Shown here: positions 60,107 to 64,000 of the stretch, piece by piece
Numbering within the stretch: position 1 is the first letter of the stretch
How the letters are laid out: every line of letters starts with the position of its first letter
Assembly (NCBI RefSeq): GCF_047600445.1
Contig: NZ_JASGKT010000002.1
Span: 2,170,001-2,234,000 of the forward strand
Source: Piscinibacter sp047600445
GTDB taxonomy: Bacteria > Pseudomonadota > Gammaproteobacteria > Burkholderiales > Burkholderiaceae_C
Direction of reading: 5' to 3'
Length of the DNA: 64,000 nt
Program-made: the position numbers and the translations under genes
The notes under the pieces: generated by a model
Databases searched by the model: none
Seen by the model: the letters and a program-made list of their open reading frames with translations, nothing else
What the model was told of the DNA's origin: nothing

Positions 60107-60808
60107 TCAGTCCTTCAAGGCCCCCAGCACCTCGGAGCGGAACTCGCGCCGGTACAGGATGAACACGACACCCACCGTGCCCAGCGCAAAACCCAGCGGC
60201 GAGAAGAACCAGCCGATCGCCGCGAAGGCGAAGTAGTAGGCGCGCAGCCCGTCGTTGAAGGTCTCGGCGGCCAGCCCGACGATGTGCCCGGCACGCTCGG
60301 CGAAGGCCTGGCGCGCCGGCTCGTCGATGGCGTCGCGCTCGGGCAGCGCGCCGACCAGCAGCGCGCCGAAGGTGTACTGGCGCAGCGCCCAGGTGAAGCG
60401 GAAGAAGGCGTAGACGAACACGCCCAGCAGCAGCACGATCTTCAGGTCGAACACCAGCACCGAGGTGCGCGCCGCGAACGGGATCTCGCGCACCAGTTCG
60501 CTGGCCTTGTCGGTGGTGCCCAGCACGGCGAGCAGGCCGCCGATGATCAGGATGGTCGTCGAGGCGAAGAACGACGGGCTGCTCGACAGGCTCTGGATCA
60601 CGATGCCGTCGACCACGCGCACCTCGCGGTAGGTCGATTGCAGCATCCACCGGCGGCGGATCTGGTTGGTGATGTCCAGCAGCGAGGGCTGCAAGGTGCT
60701 GCGCCGCTTGGCGAACACCGCGTAGCCTATCCAGCCGACGAAAAACACCGCCAGCGCCGCCCAGTCGGTCCAGGGCAGCAGGCTCATCACCTTGATCGCC
60801 GTCTCCAT
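60107..60808 (-). CDS. DUF599 family membrane protein
   Basis: 233 residues from ATG 60808. Four hydrophobic segments at about 12-32, 80-98, 120-145 and 185-215. The ITNQIRRRWMLQSTYREVRV stretch, followed by QSLSSSPSFFASTTILIIGG, is the conserved core of DUF599, and FNDGLRAYYFAFAAIGWFFS lies near the end. The family has no established function. The gene is between dnaE and the pirin gene on the same strand, with gaps of 31 and 28 bases. A TAAAGT hexamer lies 8 bases before the start. Confidence 0.88.
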   Translation of the reverse strand: METAIKVMSLLPWTDWAALAVFFVGWIGYAVFAKRRSTLQPSLLDITNQIRRRWMLQSTYREVRVVDGIVIQSLSSSPSFFASTTILIIGGLLAVLGTTDKASELVREIPFAARTSVLVFDLKIVLLLGVFVYAFFRFTWALRQYTFGALLVGALPERDAIDEPARQAFAERAGHIVGLAAETFNDGLRAYYFAFAAIGWFFSPLGFALGTVGVVFILYRREFRSEVLGALKD

Positions 60809-60816
60809 GGCGGCGA

Positions 60817-60822
60817 ACTTTA
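60817..60822 (-). promoter_or_regulatory. -10-like TAAAGT eight bases before the DUF599 gene ATG
   Basis: On the minus strand TAAAGT, then 8 bases, then ATG at 60808. It is similar in arrangement to the four genes with 7-base spacing. No -35 or ribosome site is seen. The match to TATAAT is moderate. Confidence 0.35.
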
Positions 60823-60850
60823 GTTCAAGCGCGCGTCGCGTTCATTCGGC

Positions 60851-61561
60851 TCAGGCCGCGAGGTCGAACACCAGCACCTCGGCCTCGCGTCCGCCGGCGA
60901 TGGACACCCGCGGCTCGTCGGCCAGCAGCAGCGCGTCGCCGCCGCGCAGCGCGTGGCCGTTGACGTCCAGTTCGCCGCGCACCAGGTGCACGTAGCCGAG
61001 CCGCGCCGGCGCGAGCGCCAGTTCGGCGGCTTCGGCGCCGTCGAACAGGCCCGCGTAGACGGTCGCGTCGGCATGCAGGCGCAGCGAACCGTCACGGCCG
61101 TCGCGGCTGGCGATCGGCCGCAGCCGGCCGCGCCTGTCGGCGTCGTCGAAGCGCTTCTGCTCGTAGCTTGGCTCTATGCCCGCTTCGTCGGGCACGATCC
61201 AGATCTGCAGGAAGTGCGTGACGCCGTCGTGCGCGTGGTTGTATTCGCTGTGACGCACGCCGCGGCCGGCGCTCATGCGCTGCACCTCGCCGGCGCGGAC
61301 CACGCCGCCGTGGCCGTGCGCGCCGATGCTGTCCCGGTGCGCCAGCTCGCCTTCGAGCACCACGCTGAGGATCTCCATGTCGCGGTGGCCGTGCGTGCCG
61401 AAGCCGGTGCCCGGCGCGATGCGGTCTTCGTTGATGACACGCAGATTGCCCCAGCCCATGTGCCTGGCGTCGACGTAGTCGGCGAACGAGAAGCTGTGAA
61501 AGCTCTTCAGCCAGCCGTGGTCGGCGTGGCCGCGGTCGCAGGATTTGCGCAGCGTGATCAT
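60851..61561 (-). CDS. pirin family protein (YhhW-like, quercetin 2,3-dioxygenase type)
   Basis: 236 residues from ATG 61561; the open frame upstream overlaps the divergent lysR gene and is not coding. Two cupin domains. The N-terminal one has WLKSFHSFSFADYVDARHMG, the metal site GTHGHRDMEILSVVLEGELA (HGH) and GRGVRHSEYNHAHD with the third histidine and the glutamate. The C-terminal cupin is less conserved. E. coli YhhW has quercetin 2,3-dioxygenase activity in vitro; the physiological role is unclear. A pirin gene divergent from a LysR gene is a frequent pair and suggests LysR control. Confidence 0.92.
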   Translation of the reverse strand: MITLRKSCDRGHADHGWLKSFHSFSFADYVDARHMGWGNLRVINEDRIAPGTGFGTHGHRDMEILSVVLEGELAHRDSIGAHGHGGVVRAGEVQRMSAGRGVRHSEYNHAHDGVTHFLQIWIVPDEAGIEPSYEQKRFDDADRRGRLRPIASRDGRDGSLRLHADATVYAGLFDGAEAAELALAPARLGYVHLVRGELDVNGHALRGGDALLLADEPRVSIAGGREAEVLVFDLAA

Positions 61562-61567
61562 GCGCTC

Positions 61568-61573
61568 ACTGTA
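61568..61573 (-). promoter_or_regulatory. -10-like TACAGT six bases before the pirin gene ATG
   Basis: On the minus strand TACAGT, then 6 bases, then ATG at 61561. It is a weaker member of the same short-leader pattern. The LysR-type dyad at 61607-61623 would lie about 35-50 bases upstream, a normal place for activation. Confidence 0.3.
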
Positions 61574-61606
61574 GGAGCCACCCAGGGCGCGGGCGCCGAG
61601 CCGGCC

Positions 61607-61623
61607 TTGAAGTTCCCGTTCAA
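61607..61623. promoter_or_regulatory. TTGAA-N7-TTCAA dyad, candidate LysR operator
   Basis: TTGAA (61607-61611) and TTCAA (61619-61623) form an inverted repeat between the divergent pirin and lysR genes, 38 bases before the lysR start. It resembles the TTCAAG/CTTGAA dyad at the other LysR locus in this window, as expected for T-rich LysR half-sites. Confidence 0.4.
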
Positions 61624-61660
61624 ATAAGATGAACCCCTGCCCCAGCCACCACCCGCCGCC

Positions 61661-62638
61661 ATGACCGACCGCCGCAACGTGCTCACGCCCGAGGCCCTCG
61701 CGATGATGGACACGATCGCGCGCACCGGCAGCTTCGCCGCGGCGGCGCGCGAGCTGGGCAAGGTGCCTTCGGCGCTGACCTACAACGTGCGCCAGCTCGA
61801 GGACGCGCTCGACGTGCTGCTGTTCGACCGCAGCTCGCGCCAGGCGCAGCTCACCGCCGCCGGCGAGGAACTGCTCAACGAAGGCCGCCGCCTGCTCGCC
61901 GAGATGGACGCGGTGGCCAACCGCGTGCGCCGCGTCGCCACCGGCTGGGAGACGCAGTTGACGGTGGCGGTGGACACCATCGTCTCGCAGGTCACGGTGT
62001 TCGAGCTGTGCGAGGCCTTCTACGCGCGCTGCAGCGAGCAGAGCGTCGAACACGGCACGCGGCTGCGCGTGCGCAGCGAGGTGCTGGCCGGCACCTGGGA
62101 GGCGCTGCTGTCGGGCCAGGCCGACCTGGCGATCGGCGTGAGCATGCACACCACGCCGCCGGCGGGCATCGAGTTCGCGCCGCTGGGCGAGGTGGACTTC
62201 GTCTTCGCGGTCGCACCGCACCATCCGCTGGCGGCGCTGGACGAGCCGATCGACGACACGGAACTGCTGCGCCACCGGGCCGTGGCGGTGGCCGATTCGG
62301 CGCAGCGCATGACGCCGATCACCGTCAACCTGCTGCCCGGGCAGGACGTGCTGACCGTCAGCAGCACGCAGGCCAAGATCGAGGCGCAGATCCGCTGCAT
62401 GGGCTGCGGCTACCTGCCCGAGCCGATGGCGCGCGCGCACGTCGAGGCGGGGCGGCTGGTGGTCAAGGAGGTCGGCCGCGCGCGCACGCGCGTGCCGATG
62501 GGCTACGCCTGGCGCGCCGGCAGCGGCGGACGCGGCAAGCGCCTGCCGCTCGGCCTGGCGCTGCAATGGTGGCTGGGCCAGCTCGACAGCCCGGCCACGC
62601 GGCGCGCGCTGCTCGAACGCCACACCTGGTTCGGCTGA
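61661..62638 (+). CDS. LysR family transcriptional regulator (pirin-linked)
   Basis: 325 residues from ATG 61661. HTH: MMDTIARTGSFAAAARELGK and VPSALTYNVRQLEDALDVLL. Effector-binding domain from about 95 (LTVAVDTIVSQVTVFELCEA), with IEAQIRCMGCGYLPEPMARA near 245. The SALTYNVRQLE recognition helix and the CMGCGYLPE block are typical of the subgroup encoded next to pirin genes. It probably regulates the divergent pirin gene via the dyad in between. gluQRS follows after only 7 bases. Confidence 0.92.
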   Translation: MTDRRNVLTPEALAMMDTIARTGSFAAAARELGKVPSALTYNVRQLEDALDVLLFDRSSRQAQLTAAGEELLNEGRRLLAEMDAVANRVRRVATGWETQLTVAVDTIVSQVTVFELCEAFYARCSEQSVEHGTRLRVRSEVLAGTWEALLSGQADLAIGVSMHTTPPAGIEFAPLGEVDFVFAVAPHHPLAALDEPIDDTELLRHRAVAVADSAQRMTPITVNLLPGQDVLTVSSTQAKIEAQIRCMGCGYLPEPMARAHVEAGRLVVKEVGRARTRVPMGYAWRAGSGGRGKRLPLGLALQWWLGQLDSPATRRALLERHTWFG

Positions 62639-62645
62639 CGCGCGC

Positions 62646-63536
62646 ATGAGCGCATACGTCGGGCGCTTCGCGCCCTCGCCCACCGGGCCCCTGCACGCCG
62701 GCTCGCTGGTGGCCGCGCTGGCCTCGTGGCTGGACGCGCGCGTCAACGGCGGGCGCTGGCTGGTGCGCATCGAGGACGTCGACACGCCGCGCTGCGTGGC
62801 CGGCGCCGACACGCTGATCCTCGACCAGCTCGCCGCCTGCGGCCTGGTGCCCGACGAGCCGCCGCTGTGGCAATCGTCGCGCGGCGCGCTCTACCAGGCG
62901 GCGCTAGCCCGCCTCGCCGCGAGCGGCTGGGCCTACGGCTGCGCCTGCACGCGCAGCGACATCGAGCGCGCATTGCAGGCGCAGGGCCGCGCCAAGCCGC
63001 GCGGCGGCGAACTGGTCTACCCCGGCACCTGCCGCAACGGGCTGCACGGCCGCGCGGCGCGCGCGATGCGCATGCGCACCTCGTTCGGCGCCTGCGCCGA
63101 CGAAGCCGCGATCGCCTGGCACGACCGCCGCCTCGGCGCGCGGCGGCAGCACCTGTGCGAAGCCGTCGGCGACTTCGTGCTCGAGCGCGCCGACGGCCTG
63201 TGGGCCTACCAGCTCGCGGTGGTGGTCGACGATGCCGCGCAAGGCGTCACCGACGTCGTGCGCGGCGAGGACCTGGCCGACAACACGCCGCGCCAGATCC
63301 TGCTGCAGCGCGCGCTGGGCCTGCCGACGCCGCGCTACCTGCACACGCCGCTGGTGCTGGGCGCCGATGGCCGGAAGCTGTCGAAGCAGAACGGCGCGGC
63401 GGCGCTCGACCTCGGCGACCCGCCGGCCGCGCTGCGCGCCGCCGCGCGCGTGCTCGGCCTGGCCGTCGATGACAGCGCCGGCGTGGCGGGTTTTCTGAGT
63501 GCCGCCACCACGGCATGGCGGCGCGCGATGGCATGA
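62646..63536 (+). CDS. gluQRS: glutamyl-Q tRNA(Asp) synthetase
   Basis: 296 residues from ATG 62646. It is a short class I glutamyl-tRNA synthetase paralogue: GRFAPSPTGPLHAGSLVAAL carries the HIGH-type motif (PLHAGS), RIEDVDTPRC follows, and KLSKQNGA is the KMSKS motif. Zinc ligands are seen in YGCACTRSD and YPGTCRN. There is no anticodon-binding domain, so it is not GltX. It attaches glutamate to queuosine of tRNA-Asp. Length and motifs are normal. Confidence 0.96.
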   Translation: MSAYVGRFAPSPTGPLHAGSLVAALASWLDARVNGGRWLVRIEDVDTPRCVAGADTLILDQLAACGLVPDEPPLWQSSRGALYQAALARLAASGWAYGCACTRSDIERALQAQGRAKPRGGELVYPGTCRNGLHGRAARAMRMRTSFGACADEAAIAWHDRRLGARRQHLCEAVGDFVLERADGLWAYQLAVVVDDAAQGVTDVVRGEDLADNTPRQILLQRALGLPTPRYLHTPLVLGADGRKLSKQNGAAALDLGDPPAALRAAARVLGLAVDDSAGVAGFLSAATTAWRRAMA

Positions 63537-63574
63537 TGGCGGCCCGTTCCAACCGCCCGCGAAGAGACCACGCC

Positions 63575-63928
63575 ATGCCCCTGACCACCACCGCCTCCGG
63601 CCTGCAATACGAAGACACCACCGTCGGCGGCGGCGCCGAGGCGCGCGCCGGCCAGCACGTCACCGTGCACTACACCGGCTGGCTCTACAGCGACGGCGTC
63701 AAGGGCGCCAAGTTCGACAGCAGCAAGGACCGCAACGACCCCTTCCAGTTCGGCCTCGGCCAGGGCATGGTGATCCGCGGCTGGGACGAGGGCGTGCAGG
63801 GCATGAAGGTCGGCGGCACGCGCGTGCTGGTGATCCCGCCGCAGCTCGGCTACGGCGCGCGCGGGGCCGGCGGCGTGATCCCGCCCAACGCGACGCTGCT
63901 GTTCGAGGTCGAACTGCTCGGCGTATGA
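63575..63928 (+). CDS. FKBP-type peptidyl-prolyl cis-trans isomerase
   Basis: 117 residues from ATG 63575; an in-frame start 20 codons earlier overlaps the end of gluQRS and lacks support, whereas GAAGAGA precedes this one. Single FKBP domain: VTVHYTGWLYSDGVKGAKFD, then FQFGLGQGMVIRGWDEGVQG, MKVGGTRVLVIPPQLGYGA and VIPPNATLLFEVELLGV. All usual FK506-pocket aromatic residues appear kept. No signal peptide, so cytoplasmic. It catalyses proline isomerisation in protein folding. Its 3' end runs straight into repeat copy B. Confidence 0.96.
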   Translation: MPLTTTASGLQYEDTTVGGGAEARAGQHVTVHYTGWLYSDGVKGAKFDSSKDRNDPFQFGLGQGMVIRGWDEGVQGMKVGGTRVLVIPPQLGYGARGAGGVIPPNATLLFEVELLGV

Positions 63929-63982
63929 CGCCCCCCGAGGGGGCCGCGGGCCGGCTTGGGAGCGGCCCGGCGCCCGGCCCGC
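63928..63982. repeat. dispersed GC-rich repeat, copy B
   Basis: Begins at the last base of the FKBP stop codon. CCCCCGAGGGGG dyad, then a stretch whose core GCTTGGGAGCGGCCCGGCG (63954-63972) is identical to copy A at 19272-19290. It lies between genes here, unlike copy A. The dyad could also act as a terminator-like stem for the FKBP gene, though no T-run follows. An ATG at 63996 may begin the next gene, but only five bases of it are in the window. Confidence 0.65.
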
Positions 63983-64000
63983 AAGACGCATCGACATGAC

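Overview
This is a contiguous 64 kb stretch of a GC-rich Gram-negative chromosome. The housekeeping block (gyrA, a DUF2059 gene, pheA, tyrA, fused aroA-cmk, rpsA, ihfB, lapA, lapB), the one-piece tmRNA with tag ANDERFALAA, the porins and the mix of TRAP, LysR and racemase-like genes point to a betaproteobacterium of the order Burkholderiales, perhaps near Rubrivivax or Leptothrix. The placement rests on gene content and order recalled from known genomes, not on a search. Most genes overlap or lie within a few bases of the next, so operons are easy to read.

Layout. 1-3658: end of an FtsX-type permease gene, an AttH/CrtC-like secreted protein and an acetyl-CoA hydrolase/transferase. 3674-9905: a sigma54-type activator divergent from a five-gene sulfur operon: methanethiol oxidase (SBP56/MtoX), an SCO copper chaperone, a MauG-like di-haem protein, then a small cytochrome c and a flavocytochrome c sulfide dehydrogenase flavoprotein. 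I read this as methanethiol to formaldehyde plus H2S and H2O2, with the sulfide oxidised by FccAB. 9927-17632: a cytochrome tail remnant abuts a catabolic cluster of somewhat lower GC (TRAP transporter, alpha/beta hydrolase, beta-hydroxyacid dehydrogenase, split transketolase) with a divergent LysR gene. 17681-22445: MarR-controlled tripartite EmrAB/OMF-type efflux operon. 22520-26972: ABC exporter, OmpA-like lipoprotein, thyA, a membrane-anchored endonuclease/phosphatase-fold protein. 27073-34021: RpiR regulator, two Asp/Glu/hydantoin racemase-like genes, a polar amino-acid-type ABC importer and a porin, probably one uptake system.

34047-36584: tmRNA, gph, ubiG and an OmpA-family gene, all on the minus strand. 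36867-47783: DNA gyrase A followed by aromatic amino acid biosynthesis, ribosomal protein S1, IHF-beta and the LPS-assembly genes lapA/lapB. 47783-54807: surface glycan region with three paralogous putative glycosyltransferases opening with a KWG-x-YGPEYVN motif, an Fuc4NAc-type set (aminotransferase, hexapeptide acyltransferase, WecF-like transferase) and msbA heading the minus-strand operon. 54962-64000: a secreted helix-hairpin-helix protein, patatin, dnaE, a DUF599 membrane protein, pirin with a divergent LysR gene, gluQRS and an FKBP isomerase.

Three cross-cutting observations stand out. Several SD-less genes have a -10-like hexamer exactly 7 bases (6-8 in two weaker cases) before ATG, suggesting leaderless mRNAs. 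A dispersed GC-rich repeat occurs twice, once inside the start of the emrB-like gene. Several regulator genes have clear dyad operators in their divergent or upstream intergenic space. I saw no CRISPR array, intact insertion sequence, rRNA or tRNA gene, apart from the tRNA-like end of the tmRNA.
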